Shown one piece after another: positions 35,807 through 44,711 of a DNA stretch of 64,000 nucleotides. The position numbers were made by a program, and so were the translations under genes. This stretch comes from Brevibacterium moorei (GTDB lineage Bacteria > Actinomycetota > Actinomycetes > Actinomycetales > Brevibacteriaceae): positions 1 to 64,000 of the forward strand of contig NZ_JANIJX010000020.1 of assembly GCF_024580735.1 (NCBI RefSeq). The letters are read 5' to 3'. Every line of letters starts with the position of its first letter. Position 1 is the first letter of the stretch. Under the pieces are notes generated by a model, which worked only from the letters and a program-made list of their open reading frames with translations, did no database searches and was not told where the DNA came from.

Positions 35807-37369
35807 GTGAACGGTGCAAATCGCCTGGTCAACACTCTGGTCAAGAACGGGGTGGAGGTCTGTTTCGCCAACCCCGGAACCTCGGAGATGCACTTCGTCT
35901 CCGCCGTCGAGGACGTGCCGGAGCTCCGCTGCGTCCTGGCGATGTTCGAGGGCGTCGTCACCGGTGCCGCCGATGGCTACGCCAGGGTCGCCCGCAAGCC
36001 CGCCGCGACCCTGCTGCACCTGGGCCCGGGCCTGGCCAACGGCATGTCGAACCTGCACAACGCCCTGCGCGCGGATTCGCCGATCGTCAACATCATCGGC
36101 GACCACGCTACCTACCACCGCCAGTACGACGCCCCGCTGACCAGCGATATCGAAGGTGCGGCACGGCCTTTCAGCGACTGGGTCCGGACCTCGCCGACCG
36201 CCGATTCGATCGCCACGGACACCGCGGCCGCCATCGCCGCATCCCAGACCATGCCCGGCCAGATCGCCTCGCTCATCCTGCCGGCGGACACCGCCTGGAC
36301 CGAACCCCAGGTCGATGCCCCACTGCCGGACGCAGTGGTACCCAGGCCGCAGCCGGTCGACCCGTCCAAGGTCAAGGCCGTGGCGGAAATCCTGACCCGC
36401 GCCAAGGAACGCGGCGAGGGCGCCGGCCTCATCCTCTCGCGCAATGTCACCGACCCCGAATCCCTCGAGATCGCGGGCCGGATCGCCAAGGCCACCGGCG
36501 CCCGCCTGCTGCTGCTCAACATGACCGGTGTCGCATCCCACGGGGCCGGCCGCGTAGCCGTCGAGCGGATCCCCTACGCCGTGAACGACGCTGTGGAATT
36601 CCTGGCGGACTTCCAGAACCTGGTGCTGGTGGGCACCAAAGTGCCGGTGTCCTTCTTCGCCTACCCGGACAAGCCCAGCGAGCAGTTCGCCCAGGGCACA
36701 CTCATCCAGGAACTGGCCACCTCGGTCTCGGATCAGCGCGGTGCGCTCGAGGCACTGGCCGCCGAACTGGGCGCCACCGACCTCGAACCGGACCTGCCGG
36801 AACTCAAGCTGCCCGAACCCCCGACCACCGGAGCAATCACGCCTCGCTCGGTTGCCGAACTCGTCGTCAACCGGATGCCGGAGAACAGCGTGCTGATCGA
36901 TGAGTCGATCACCTCCGGCGGCTGGTACTGGCCACTGGCGGCCACCGCCCGTCCGCACGAGTACCTCAGCGGCACCGGCGGCTCGATCGGCTACGCCATG
37001 CCGGTCGCCGTGGGTGCGGCGATCGCCGCACCGGAATCACAGGTCATCACCCTGGAGTCGGATGGATCGGGGATGTACCAGCTGCAGGCCCTGTGGACCC
37101 AGGCCCGCGAGAACCTCAACATCGTCACGCTGATCTTCTCGAACAACAAGTACCAGATCCTGCGCAATGAGATGGCGAACGTCGGTGCGACCTTCGGGGA
37201 GCGCTCCGAGCGCCTGCTGGATCTGTCCGATCCGAACCTGGACTGGGTCAAGCTGGCCGGCGGCATGGGCGTGCACGCAGAACGTGCCACCACCATGGAG
37301 GAACTGACCGCGGCCCTGGACACCGCGCTGGCCACCGACGGCCCGGCCCTGATCGAGGTCGACCTCTAG
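35807..37369 (+). CDS. Thiamine diphosphate enzyme, acetolactate synthase large-subunit/benzoylformate decarboxylase-like
   Basis: 520 residues with the three TPP-enzyme domains: the catalytic glutamate in FANPGTSEMHF (about 25), a middle domain, and the TPP/Mg motif ESDGSGMYQLQALWTQARENLNIVTLIFSNNKYQ (about 420-455). Annotated relatives are called acetolactate synthase-like, but the short form and the PGTSE motif are closer to MdlC/IlvX-like decarboxylases. The substrate, probably a 2-oxo acid, is unknown, and no small subunit is linked. GTG 35807 is chosen because GGAAGGA lies 6 bases upstream; an earlier in-frame start lacks family similarity. Confidence 0.85.
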   Translation: MNGANRLVNTLVKNGVEVCFANPGTSEMHFVSAVEDVPELRCVLAMFEGVVTGAADGYARVARKPAATLLHLGPGLANGMSNLHNALRADSPIVNIIGDHATYHRQYDAPLTSDIEGAARPFSDWVRTSPTADSIATDTAAAIAASQTMPGQIASLILPADTAWTEPQVDAPLPDAVVPRPQPVDPSKVKAVAEILTRAKERGEGAGLILSRNVTDPESLEIAGRIAKATGARLLLLNMTGVASHGAGRVAVERIPYAVNDAVEFLADFQNLVLVGTKVPVSFFAYPDKPSEQFAQGTLIQELATSVSDQRGALEALAAELGATDLEPDLPELKLPEPPTTGAITPRSVAELVVNRMPENSVLIDESITSGGWYWPLAATARPHEYLSGTGGSIGYAMPVAVGAAIAAPESQVITLESDGSGMYQLQALWTQARENLNIVTLIFSNNKYQILRNEMANVGATFGERSERLLDLSDPNLDWVKLAGGMGVHAERATTMEELTAALDTALATDGPALIEVDL

Positions 37370-37379
37370 AAGTCCGCCC

Positions 37380-37411
37380 TCCCGGGGACTTCCACTGGGA
37401 AGTCCCCGGGA
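37380..37411 (+). terminator. Hairpin after the TPP enzyme gene
   Basis: 14-bp perfect stem TCCCGGGGACTTCC/GGAAGTCCCCGGGA with a 4-base loop, 10 bases after the stop codon. No T run. Confidence 0.7.
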
Positions 37412-37445
37412 CCAGGATCCGGGTTTTGGCCGCAGTCGGCAAAAC

Positions 37446-37480
37446 AGAAGGACCCCGCCTCAACGAGACGGGGTCCTTCT
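37446..37480 (-). terminator. Rho-independent terminator of tRNA-Ser(CGA)
   Basis: 12-bp stem AGAAGGACCCCG / CGGGGTCCTTCT with TGTTTTG following on the minus strand, 9 bases past the tRNA 3' end. Confidence 0.85.
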
Positions 37481-37488
37481 ATCAAACG

Positions 37489-37576
37489 CGGTAGCGGAGG
37501 GATTTGAACCCTCGGTACGGGGTTACCGTACACAACATTTCGAGTGTTGCACCTTCGGCCGCTCGGACACGCTACC
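37489..37576 (-). tRNA. tRNA-Ser (anticodon CGA)
   Basis: Class II tRNA of 88 nt on the minus strand: acceptor GGTAGCG/CGCTACC, anticodon loop CTCGAAA (CGA; antisense tcg at 37540-37542), long variable arm, T-arm GGTTCAAATCC, no encoded CCA. A promoter-like pair TTGCCC-18 bases-TAGAGT ends just upstream. Confidence 0.95.
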
Positions 37577-37733
37577 GCTAGATACTCTAGGGCAACTCGA
37601 CCATCCGGGGCAAACCAGCAGCCACTCCATCGACGCGAGCTTCATCACACCGCGCTCCGCCCACTCAGCACCCGCTCCACTGAGCAGTCACTTTGGTCTG
37701 GGTCTGGGCCCAGGAGCGGACCAAAACGCCTGC

Positions 37734-38165
37734 TCAGCGGCGGGAGGCGAAGAAGTCGCGCAACTGGGCCGCGGCCTCGGGGGCGCGGATGCCGGCGTAG
37801 ACCTCGGGGTGGTGCAGGGCGGCACGGTCGCGCGGCAGGTCCCAGACGGAACCGCAGGCGCCCGCCTTGTCGTCATGGGCCCCGTAGACGATGGTGTCGA
37901 CGCGCGCGGCCAGCGCGGCACCCGCGCACATCAGGCACGGTTCGAGCGTGACCACCAGCGTCGCGCCCTCCAAGCGCCACCGCCCCAGGGCCGAGGCCGC
38001 GCGCCGCAGCGCCAGGACCTCGGCGTGGGCGGTCGGATCGCCGGTCAACTCGCGTTCGTTATACCCCTCGCCCAGCACCCGGCCGGCGGAGTCGACGACC
38101 AGGGCGCCCACGGGCACGTCCCCGGAGTCCAGGCTGTGCTCGGCCAGCCGCAGGGCCCGGCCCAT
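37734..38165 (-). CDS. tadA: tRNA adenosine(34) deaminase
   Basis: Deaminates A34 to inosine in tRNA-Arg(ACG), the very tRNA encoded twice later in this window. 143 residues with zinc/catalytic motifs HAEV and PCLMCAGA and the usual GYNE region after the first strand. It lies 44 bases after the gene for its associated acidic protein, so they form an operon. It starts at the ATG behind GGAGTGG. Confidence 0.93.
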   Translation of the reverse strand: MGRALRLAEHSLDSGDVPVGALVVDSAGRVLGEGYNERELTGDPTAHAEVLALRRAASALGRWRLEGATLVVTLEPCLMCAGAALAARVDTIVYGAHDDKAGACGSVWDLPRDRAALHHPEVYAGIRAPEAAAQLRDFFASRR

Positions 38166-38209
38166 CCACTCCAGGTGCTCCCTCCGCGGACTCAGACCGG
38201 ATACGGGAC

Positions 38210-38770
38210 TCAGCGCGCGGCCTCGAGCGAATCCGCGAAGCCCACGACCTCGCCGATGTGCGCCACAATGCGCGCCGGGTCCGACTGGTACTTCTCGACC
38301 TGTTCCAGGAGCTCGGCAGCGTCGACCCCACGGTCGGCGAAGATATCGGAGTCCCCACCGGTCTCGCCGTCGGATTCGAAGTCGAGCATTTCCAGGTCCT
38401 CGTCCTGGTCGTCCTCCGGTTCATCATCGGAATCGTCGGAGTCCGCGAAGTCCTCCTCTGCGAAATCCTCCTCCTCGTACTGTTCGTCCTTGGGCGAATC
38501 GAGGTAGTCGACGAAGAGCTCGGCATAGGGACTGGCTGCGGCCGCGTCGATATCGGAGATGAACACCTTGATCTCATCGCTGGGCAACAGCCGGACGATG
38601 GCGAACCATTCGTCCTCGTGTTCGACGACCGCCACCGAATCGCCGTCCCCTTCGCCTGCGTTGACCATCATGTCGATGAGGTCGTCCAGGCTGGAGGCGT
38701 CGTCGACGTCGATATCGACCAGCTTGAAGGTGGAGCCGTTTTCATTCAGTACTGCGGTGAAGTAGGACAT
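38210..38770 (-). CDS. tRNA adenosine deaminase-associated protein
   Basis: 186 residues of an actinobacterial family found next to tadA. It has an N-terminal alpha/beta part ([31 protein letters not shown]), a very acidic Glu/Asp stretch near 108-135, and a C-terminal helix pair. No catalytic motif is seen, so a role as TadA partner is inferred only from this constant pairing. CACAAT ends 6 bases before the ATG, a weak leaderless signal. It diverges from upp with 73 bases between starts. Confidence 0.85.
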   Translation of the reverse strand: MSYFTAVLNENGSTFKLVDIDVDDASSLDDLIDMMVNAGEGDGDSVAVVEHEDEWFAIVRLLPSDEIKVFISDIDAAAASPYAELFVDYLDSPKDEQYEEEDFAEEDFADSDDSDDEPEDDQDEDLEMLDFESDGETGGDSDIFADRGVDAAELLEQVEKYQSDPARIVAHIGEVVGFADSLEAAR

Positions 38771-38843
38771 GCCTCTATTGTGTAGCCTCCGAGCGGCTCC
38801 GACCACCTTTCAGACCCCTCCTTTCAGGCGATATTCTTCTGCT

Positions 38844-39479
38844 ATGGAACTCCACGTGGCAGATCACCCGCTCATCGCCCATAAACTCACCGTCCTGCGC
38901 GATGAGCGCACGGACTCGGCCCGCTTCCGGCAGCTGACCGACGAACTGGTCACGCTGCTGTCCTATGAGGCCACCCGCAATGTGCGCACCGAGCCCAAGG
39001 TCATCACCACCCCCGTGGCACAGACCACCGGCGTCCAGTTGGCCACCCCCAGGCCGGTCGTCGTGCCGATCCTGCGCGCGGGACTGGGGATGCTCGAGGG
39101 CATGCTGCGCATCCTGCCCACCGCCGAGGTCGGATTCCTGGGCATGATGCGCGATGAGGAGACCCTGGAGGTCACCGCCTACGCCGAGCGCCTGCCGCAG
39201 GACCTGACGCACCGGCAGGTCTACATCATCGACCCGATGCTGGCCACCGGCGCCACCCTGGAGATGGCAATCGACTTCCTGTTGGAACGCGGGGTGCACG
39301 AGGTCACCGCCGTGTGCCTGGTGTCCGCCCCGGAGGGCGTCGAGGCCATCCAGGCGAAGTACGACGGGCAGGCGAACATCACGATCCACACCGCTGCCCT
39401 GGACGAACGGCTCAACGAGAACGGCTACATCGTGCCGGGGCTGGGCGATGCCGGCGATCGCCTCTACGGCGTGGTGTGA
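38844..39479 (+). CDS. upp: Uracil phosphoribosyltransferase
   Basis: Makes UMP from uracil and PRPP (pyrimidine salvage). 211 residues, full length, with the PRPP-binding loop [13 protein letters not shown], the early RAGLGM segment and the C-terminal uracil-binding [19 protein letters not shown] 38844 is set by similarity; TATTCT ends 6 bases before it and there is no ribosome site, so the mRNA is probably leaderless. Confidence 0.96.
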   Translation: MELHVADHPLIAHKLTVLRDERTDSARFRQLTDELVTLLSYEATRNVRTEPKVITTPVAQTTGVQLATPRPVVVPILRAGLGMLEGMLRILPTAEVGFLGMMRDEETLEVTAYAERLPQDLTHRQVYIIDPMLATGATLEMAIDFLLERGVHEVTAVCLVSAPEGVEAIQAKYDGQANITIHTAALDERLNENGYIVPGLGDAGDRLYGVV

Positions 39480-39808
39480 TCGACGCGCGACGCCCAGCGG
39501 GCGCGGCGCGCGAACGACCCGCGCTGTCATATTCCGTCACATTGGGGCCCCGGCTCTTCCATATGACACCTGCATGAAGAATAATGACAGTCATGACCCG
39601 AATCCTCCCGATGCACATATGCGCACCGCGCGGCAGCTGTCGCCGGCCCCGCGCATCCGCGCAGAGCATGCAGATGCTCTGCGTTCGCGATCACTGATCA
39701 CCTGCGTCGCACCGAGTGCGGCATGATCGCGAACGAGTCACCACACGAATCATCCCGCCCGGCGGGAATCGTCCACCCACTCGCAGCACCGGAAACCCGA
39801 GGATCGAC
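39480..39808. other. Gene-free region dense in inverted repeats
   Basis: No credible ORF. It contains TGTCATAT paired with ATATGACA about 25 bases later, further TGTCAT/ATGACA copies near 39590, GCAGAGCAT-4-ATGCTCTGC (39661-39682), and GTTCGCGATCA (39683-39693) paired with TGATCGCGAAC (39724-39734). It leads into the orphan winged-helix regulator gene, whose start has GAGGAT in front. It could be a regulatory region or a structured RNA. Confidence 0.5.
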
Positions 39809-40612
39809 ATGCCATTCGCACAGCGCAGCACCACCCCGACGGACCTGACCGCCCGTACTACCTCCCCCCATCCCCGCTCCGCGGCGGCGACGCGCCGCCA
39901 GGGCGCCAGGCTAACCGCCGTTGACCCTGCCGCGGCTCCCCGCACGCTGGCCCCGGCCGGGGTCCAGGCCACCCCGCGGGCCGCCCGCGGCATCGTGCTC
40001 TACATCGGCCTGGACGAGGAGAAGGCCTCGCAGGACGGCACCAACCTCACCGCCATCGCCGAGGCCCTGCAGTCCTATGCGCACGAACTCGCCGCACGGG
40101 CCGAAACCCAGGCCGTCATCGCCCTGGCGCCAGAGGGCCCCGGCAGGGACCTCGACGCCGTGCGCGCCGTGGCCACCGGGTCCCCCGCCGCCACCGGCGG
40201 CTCGGCCGTGCGCCACGGACCGCTGCGCTCGCGCATCCCGGCCCATATCCGCCCGCCGCGCCCCACCGAGGATACAGAGGCACAGCGGACCACCGCGGGC
40301 CTGCGCGTGGACATCCCCCGCCGCGAGGTCCACATCGACGACGTCCAGGTGAACGTCACGACGAAGGAATTCGACCTGTTGGCCACCCTGGTGTCCCACC
40401 CGGGCGAAACCCTGGACCGCTCCCACCTGATCCAGGCCCTGTGGTCGGCCGATGCCCAGGAACCCGATGAGCGCACCGTGGACGTGCACGTGCGCCGCCT
40501 GCGCCGCCGGTTGGGCGACTACGCCAATGTCGTGCGCACCATCCGGGGCGGCGGCTACCGCTACGACGCCCACCCCGATGTCGAGGTCTGGTCGGCCACC
40601 GCACTGCACTGA
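39809..40612 (+). CDS. OmpR-type winged-helix transcriptional regulator without receiver domain
   Basis: 267 residues. The C-terminal 100 residues are an OmpR/PhoB DNA-binding domain (VNVTTKEFDLLATLVSHPGETLDRSHLIQALW ... VDVHVRRLRRRLGDYANVVRTIRGGGYRY). The N-terminal part (IVLYIGLDEEKASQDGTNLTAIAEALQSYA) has no receiver Asp/Lys pattern, so it is not a two-component regulator, and no kinase is linked. The signal is unknown. ATG 39809 follows GAGGAT; the reading frame is open upstream but runs into the palindromic region. Confidence 0.85.
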   Translation: MPFAQRSTTPTDLTARTTSPHPRSAAATRRQGARLTAVDPAAAPRTLAPAGVQATPRAARGIVLYIGLDEEKASQDGTNLTAIAEALQSYAHELAARAETQAVIALAPEGPGRDLDAVRAVATGSPAATGGSAVRHGPLRSRIPAHIRPPRPTEDTEAQRTTAGLRVDIPRREVHIDDVQVNVTTKEFDLLATLVSHPGETLDRSHLIQALWSADAQEPDERTVDVHVRRLRRRLGDYANVVRTIRGGGYRYDAHPDVEVWSATALH

Positions 40613-40743
40613 GCCCGCTGCACTGCGTCGGCACCACGGGCCACGGCTCCCCGGATCCGGCTTCGCCACCTCATCCGCGCCTCCCTGCCACCTTGCGCCC
40701 AATCTGAGGGGCACGGTCAGGGTGGCCACCTAGCATTGGGGGA

Positions 40744-41667
40744 ATGACGCGCAGAAAGTCCCCCACCCGCGGAATCATCGTCTTCATCCTGGGCGTGCTG
40801 TTGGCTCTACTGCTGTTCTTCCACAGCCGCCTGCCGGAGACCAAGGGCCTGGCCCTTGTGGTCGAGTCCGCCCTGCCCTGGACCGTGGTCCTGGTGGTTC
40901 TGCTCATCATCATGGGCCTGATCCGCTTCAGCTTCCTGGGCATCCTGGGCTTTCTCATCCCGGCCGTGGTCTGGTGCTCCATGTTCGGAGGGTACCTGCG
41001 GCCGACCTTCGGCACCGCCGACGGGCAGCTGACGGTGGCGACCCAGAATGTGGGGGCCAAACTGTCCCAGCCCACCGCCACCGCGCAGAATCTGCTCGAC
41101 CGGAAACCCGATGTGCTGGCGGTACAGGAGCTGGCCAGTAAATCCGGCAAGATCATCAAGTCGAAACTCGATGGTGCCTACTCCTATTCCCGGGTCGAGG
41201 ACTCTTTGGGCCTGTGGTCGAAATACCCCCTGGGCGAATCCAAGGTGATCGATCTGGGCCTGAAGTGGCCGCGCGCCTTCCGCACCGTGCTGGCCGGGCC
41301 CAATGGCGATATCGCGCTGTACGCCGTCCACATCCCCTCGGTGCGCATCGGCGAGGAGGATCTGCGCAATGCGGCGTTGGAGAAGCTCGCGCAGATCGTC
41401 CGGCAGGACTCCGCCGGGCGCGTCATCATGCTCGGCGACCTCAATGCCGGCGGGGCCGACCGCTACTTGGGGAACCTGACCACGGAGTTGCAGGATTCCC
41501 GGGCTGCCACCGGTGGGGGCTTCGGCGCCACCTGGCCCGCCCAGTTCCCCCTGGTCAGACTGGACCATGTGCTCACCCGCGGCTTCGACGTCAAGTCCGA
41601 TGAGGTGCTCGACCGCGGCACCAGCGATCACCGAGCTGTGGTCGTGCGCCTCGACCAGTCCGAATAA
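40744..41667 (+). CDS. Membrane-anchored endonuclease/exonuclease/phosphatase (EEP) family protein
   Basis: 307 residues. Three hydrophobic helices occupy residues 1-85. The rest is an EEP domain with VATQNVGA, AVQELAS (metal Glu), HIPS, MLGDLNAGG (Asp/Asn) and SDHRAVVVRL (catalytic Asp-His). The domain should face outside, where it may act on nucleic acid, phospholipid or a phosphate ester. TAGCAT ends 7 bases before the ATG and a G-rich stretch overlaps the ribosome-site position. It converges on the protease gene. Confidence 0.87.
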   Translation: MTRRKSPTRGIIVFILGVLLALLLFFHSRLPETKGLALVVESALPWTVVLVVLLIIMGLIRFSFLGILGFLIPAVVWCSMFGGYLRPTFGTADGQLTVATQNVGAKLSQPTATAQNLLDRKPDVLAVQELASKSGKIIKSKLDGAYSYSRVEDSLGLWSKYPLGESKVIDLGLKWPRAFRTVLAGPNGDIALYAVHIPSVRIGEEDLRNAALEKLAQIVRQDSAGRVIMLGDLNAGGADRYLGNLTTELQDSRAATGGGFGATWPAQFPLVRLDHVLTRGFDVKSDEVLDRGTSDHRAVVVRLDQSE

Positions 41668-41709
41668 CACCCGGTGCCGGAGGACGACTCGGTCGACTTC
41701 CGGAGCCGT

Positions 41710-42924
41710 TCAGTCAGCCGCACAGCTCCCGGTGTCCACCGGAGTGGTCCGCGTGGCGTCCAGGTGTTTCCGGACCTCGCCCAGGGTCAGTGCGTAACCG
41801 GTGTCCTCGTCGGTCGCAGACTTCGCGAAGACCATGCCCACGACCCGTCCCCGGGCGTCCAGCAGGGGTCCGCCCGAATTGCCGTGGCGCACCACCGCGC
41901 GCAGGGAGTAGACATCGCGGGTGACCGTGGACGAACCGTAGATGTCCAGGCCCCGGGCGGGGAGCTGCTCCCTGATCCGGGCCGGCGATATCGTATAGGG
42001 CCCGTTCTCCGGGTAGCCGACGACCACTGCATCGGCCCGCGACCGCAGGTCCTGGCCCAGGGACAGCGCCGCCGCCGGCAGTTGTGGAGCATAGAGGACG
42101 GCCACGTCGGTGTCCGCATCGAAGGCCACGACCCGTGCCGCATAGGGTGCGCCCTTGCCGCCGGTCTGCACGCTGAGCCGGTGGGCACCCGCGACCACAT
42201 GGGCGTTTGTGGCGACATAACCCCGTTTGAACACCCAGCCGGTGCCCTCGCTCAGGGTGCCACACACGGTCTGGTCGGTCACGATCTTGACCGTCGAGTC
42301 CTGTGCCCGGCGTCCCACCGACGCCAGGCCCTTGTTCGGCACACCGACATCGCGGATCCGCTCCGTCTGGCCGCTGAACACCTGGGGGAAGCCATTGCGG
42401 GCCAACACCGAATCGATCTCGCCCAGGGCCACCGCCGAGGTCGAGGGCGCCAGTCGGTCGAGGGTTGCGACGATCTGCGACTGGGCCACCATCCGGTTCG
42501 CCTCGACCAGGGGCGAGACCCGGATCCAACCCGCTCCCAGCCAGACGACCAGGGCGAAGGCCAGCAGAGAGCCCGCCGCTCCGCCCAGGGCGTCCAGCCC
42601 CCGGCCCAGGCGACTGGTGATGCTCTCGCGCAGCAGCGCCCCGACCCAGCTGCCGATGGCGGATACGATGATTCCGCACAGAATCGGCACCCCGGCCAGG
42701 ACCGCCAACTGCAATCCGGCTGATGTGTTCCCGGTCAGATCGGACAGGTCGACGATGCCCTCCCCGTGCCCCGTGCCGAACAGCCAGCCGCCCAGAAAGC
42801 GGCCGCCGATCAGGCCCAGGATGAAGCCCAGTAAACCGCCCAGGGTCATGGTCAGGCGCTGGCTGTAGCCCACCGCTGCGCACAGCAGCGCGATCAGGAC
42901 CAGCACCCAGTCGACGAGCATCAT
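41710..42924 (-). CDS. MarP-like membrane serine protease (CvpA domain plus trypsin-like domain)
   Basis: About 404 residues. Four N-terminal helices (CvpA/colicin V production-like, residues 1-165) are followed by a chymotrypsin-like protease with His in TNAHVV, Asp in DADTDVAVL and Ser in HGNSGGPL, and two cysteines as in mycobacterial MarP. MarP-type proteases keep the cell wall and internal pH stable under acid and oxidative stress. The start (ATGATG) overlaps the stop of the prsW-like gene, so the two proteases are co-translated. Confidence 0.9.
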   Translation of the reverse strand: MMLVDWVLVLIALLCAAVGYSQRLTMTLGGLLGFILGLIGGRFLGGWLFGTGHGEGIVDLSDLTGNTSAGLQLAVLAGVPILCGIIVSAIGSWVGALLRESITSRLGRGLDALGGAAGSLLAFALVVWLGAGWIRVSPLVEANRMVAQSQIVATLDRLAPSTSAVALGEIDSVLARNGFPQVFSGQTERIRDVGVPNKGLASVGRRAQDSTVKIVTDQTVCGTLSEGTGWVFKRGYVATNAHVVAGAHRLSVQTGGKGAPYAARVVAFDADTDVAVLYAPQLPAAALSLGQDLRSRADAVVVGYPENGPYTISPARIREQLPARGLDIYGSSTVTRDVYSLRAVVRHGNSGGPLLDARGRVVGMVFAKSATDEDTGYALTLGEVRKHLDATRTTPVDTGSCAAD

Positions 42925-44549
42925 CGCGGCGGGCCCCAGCCCCCGCCGGACTGGGGCCGGTAACCGCCGGCCGGCGGGTTCATCCCGGGACCGGGTTGCG
43001 GCCGGTAGCCGGGTGCCTGCGGCTGTCCCGGTCCCGAGGCCGTGCCCGGCCCGCCGACCCCGCTCGGCCAATAGCCCGCCTGCGGGCGACCGGGAGTTCC
43101 CGGGACGCCGGGTCCCGGGACGCCGGGGAGCTGTTGGGTGAACTGCCCGCCGGGACGCTGCCCGGCCTCGGCCCGCTGCATGAGCTCACGACGGTTGCGG
43201 GTGAACTCCTCGAGCTCGAAGCGCTCCACCTGCACCTCCTTGGCACCGGCGACCTGCGCCAGCAGCCGCATCCGGATCGCCGCCAGATCCGCCGACAGGG
43301 AGATCATCCGGTTCATGTTCGCGATGGCCCCTGGGAACCGCCTGGCCCAACGGCGGCCGGCGCGCCGTCCGGCCCAGGTGCCCAGCATCGAGACCTCGTC
43401 GTGGGTCAGCCAGCCCGCATTCGCATAGTCGCCCAATGCCCTCCGGGTGGCCTTCGCCTCGCCGGAGCGCAGGAACAGGCCCGTACCGAACCACAGGCAG
43501 GAGATGAGCAGGGAGAACGCCAGGGTGACGGCCAGTGCCGCCAAGCCGTTGTCCCACTCCCCCGTCAGCGTCGCCATGGCGTTCCACGACCCGTGCAGCA
43601 CCATGCCGCAGAACATGCCAGGCAGCCAGGCGACGATCGTCAGCCACCACTGGCCGCGGCGGGACGCCAGACCGATCGACACGCCGGCGCACATGACGAA
43701 GGTCGAGTGCAGCAGCGGCGACATCAGACAGCGCATCACGAAGGTCCCGACCAGTCCCGCGGCCGAGCCCTCCGCCAGGCCGGAACTCAGATAGAGCAGG
43801 TTCTCTGTGAAGGCGAAGCCGGCGCCCAACAGGCTGCCGTAGACCCAGCCGTCCAAGGGACCGGTGAAGTACTTGCGGCCGGCCAGCACCAGCACCACCA
43901 GGAAGACGCCCTTGAAGGACTCCTCGAACAGCGGTGCCATCACCACTGCGCCCATCGTGTCGCCCGTCAGGTCCAGGCCGAACAGGCTCGCGATCCCGAT
44001 GCCCAGCGCCTGGAAGACCACGACGCCCACCACCGCGGCCACCGCGCCCCACAGGATGCAGGCCGCCATCAACAGTTTGGGCTGGGGTTTCCAGCGGTCG
44101 AACCACAGCACCATGCCGACGATGAACAGCAGGGGCAGGGACGACAGGATGACCACGATGACGCCCAGGCCGTGGAAGCTCAAAGAGGCGATGAGCAGGA
44201 TGACCGCCAGGCCCAGGCCCAGCAGGCACACGGCCACGATCGCTATGATCAGACGCGCCAGGTGGGCGCCGTCGTCATTGGGATTCCACTTCTTGGCGAC
44301 GGGATAACCCGGCCCTCGTCCCGGGCCGGCGTAGCCCGGCCGAGCCGCGGTCCGCGCGCCTGCCGTCCACCCCGCCTGCACCGGACCGCCCTGATAGGCC
44401 GTCACCGGCGCTTGGGCCCGCATCGTCGATGTGACCGGTGGGATATAGCGCGGCATCGGGTAGTTCCGCTGCATCGGCGCCTGTGGATAACCGGGCTGCG
44501 ACGGTGCCTGCTGCTGTGGAGGCACCCGGTTCGGAGGCTGTTCACTCAT
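42921..44549 (-). CDS. PrsW family intramembrane metalloprotease
   Basis: 542 residues: a Gln/Pro-rich cytoplasmic N-terminus of about 90 residues, about eight helices between 95 and 410, and a long C-terminal cytoplasmic part with a Gly/Pro-rich end. PrsW motifs are present: the FEESFKG motif, AFTENLLYL and two later His-containing segments (LLHSTFVM, LHGSWNAM). PrsW cleaves anti-sigma factors in regulated proteolysis. ATG 44549 has AAAGGAA upstream. No sigma or anti-sigma gene is in the window. First gene of the pair with the MarP-like protease. Confidence 0.9.
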   Translation of the reverse strand: MSEQPPNRVPPQQQAPSQPGYPQAPMQRNYPMPRYIPPVTSTMRAQAPVTAYQGGPVQAGWTAGARTAARPGYAGPGRGPGYPVAKKWNPNDDGAHLARLIIAIVAVCLLGLGLAVILLIASLSFHGLGVIVVILSSLPLLFIVGMVLWFDRWKPQPKLLMAACILWGAVAAVVGVVVFQALGIGIASLFGLDLTGDTMGAVVMAPLFEESFKGVFLVVLVLAGRKYFTGPLDGWVYGSLLGAGFAFTENLLYLSSGLAEGSAAGLVGTFVMRCLMSPLLHSTFVMCAGVSIGLASRRGQWWLTIVAWLPGMFCGMVLHGSWNAMATLTGEWDNGLAALAVTLAFSLLISCLWFGTGLFLRSGEAKATRRALGDYANAGWLTHDEVSMLGTWAGRRAGRRWARRFPGAIANMNRMISLSADLAAIRMRLLAQVAGAKEVQVERFELEEFTRNRRELMQRAEAGQRPGGQFTQQLPGVPGPGVPGTPGRPQAGYWPSGVGGPGTASGPGQPQAPGYRPQPGPGMNPPAGGYRPQSGGGWGPPR

Positions 44550-44588
44550 GCGGTTCCTTTGCTCACGATCTGTGCCGTTAGACGAAGA

Positions 44589-44619
44589 AAGTCGGAATAG
44601 GTCGATCCTATTCCGACTT
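44589..44619 (-). terminator. Hairpin after mqo, before the prsW-like gene
   Basis: 13-bp perfect stem AAGTCGGAATAGG/CCTATTCCGACTT with a 5-base loop. On the minus strand it follows the mqo stop by about 90 bases and ends in TTTCTTCG. Confidence 0.7.
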
Positions 44620-44711
44620 CCTTGTGGTTCCATCCCAGCCACACGGCGGGAGCGGCGAGCCGCCCGGCCCGGCTGCACACAGCCGGGCCGGGGCCTCGAC
44701 CCGCTTGGTGC

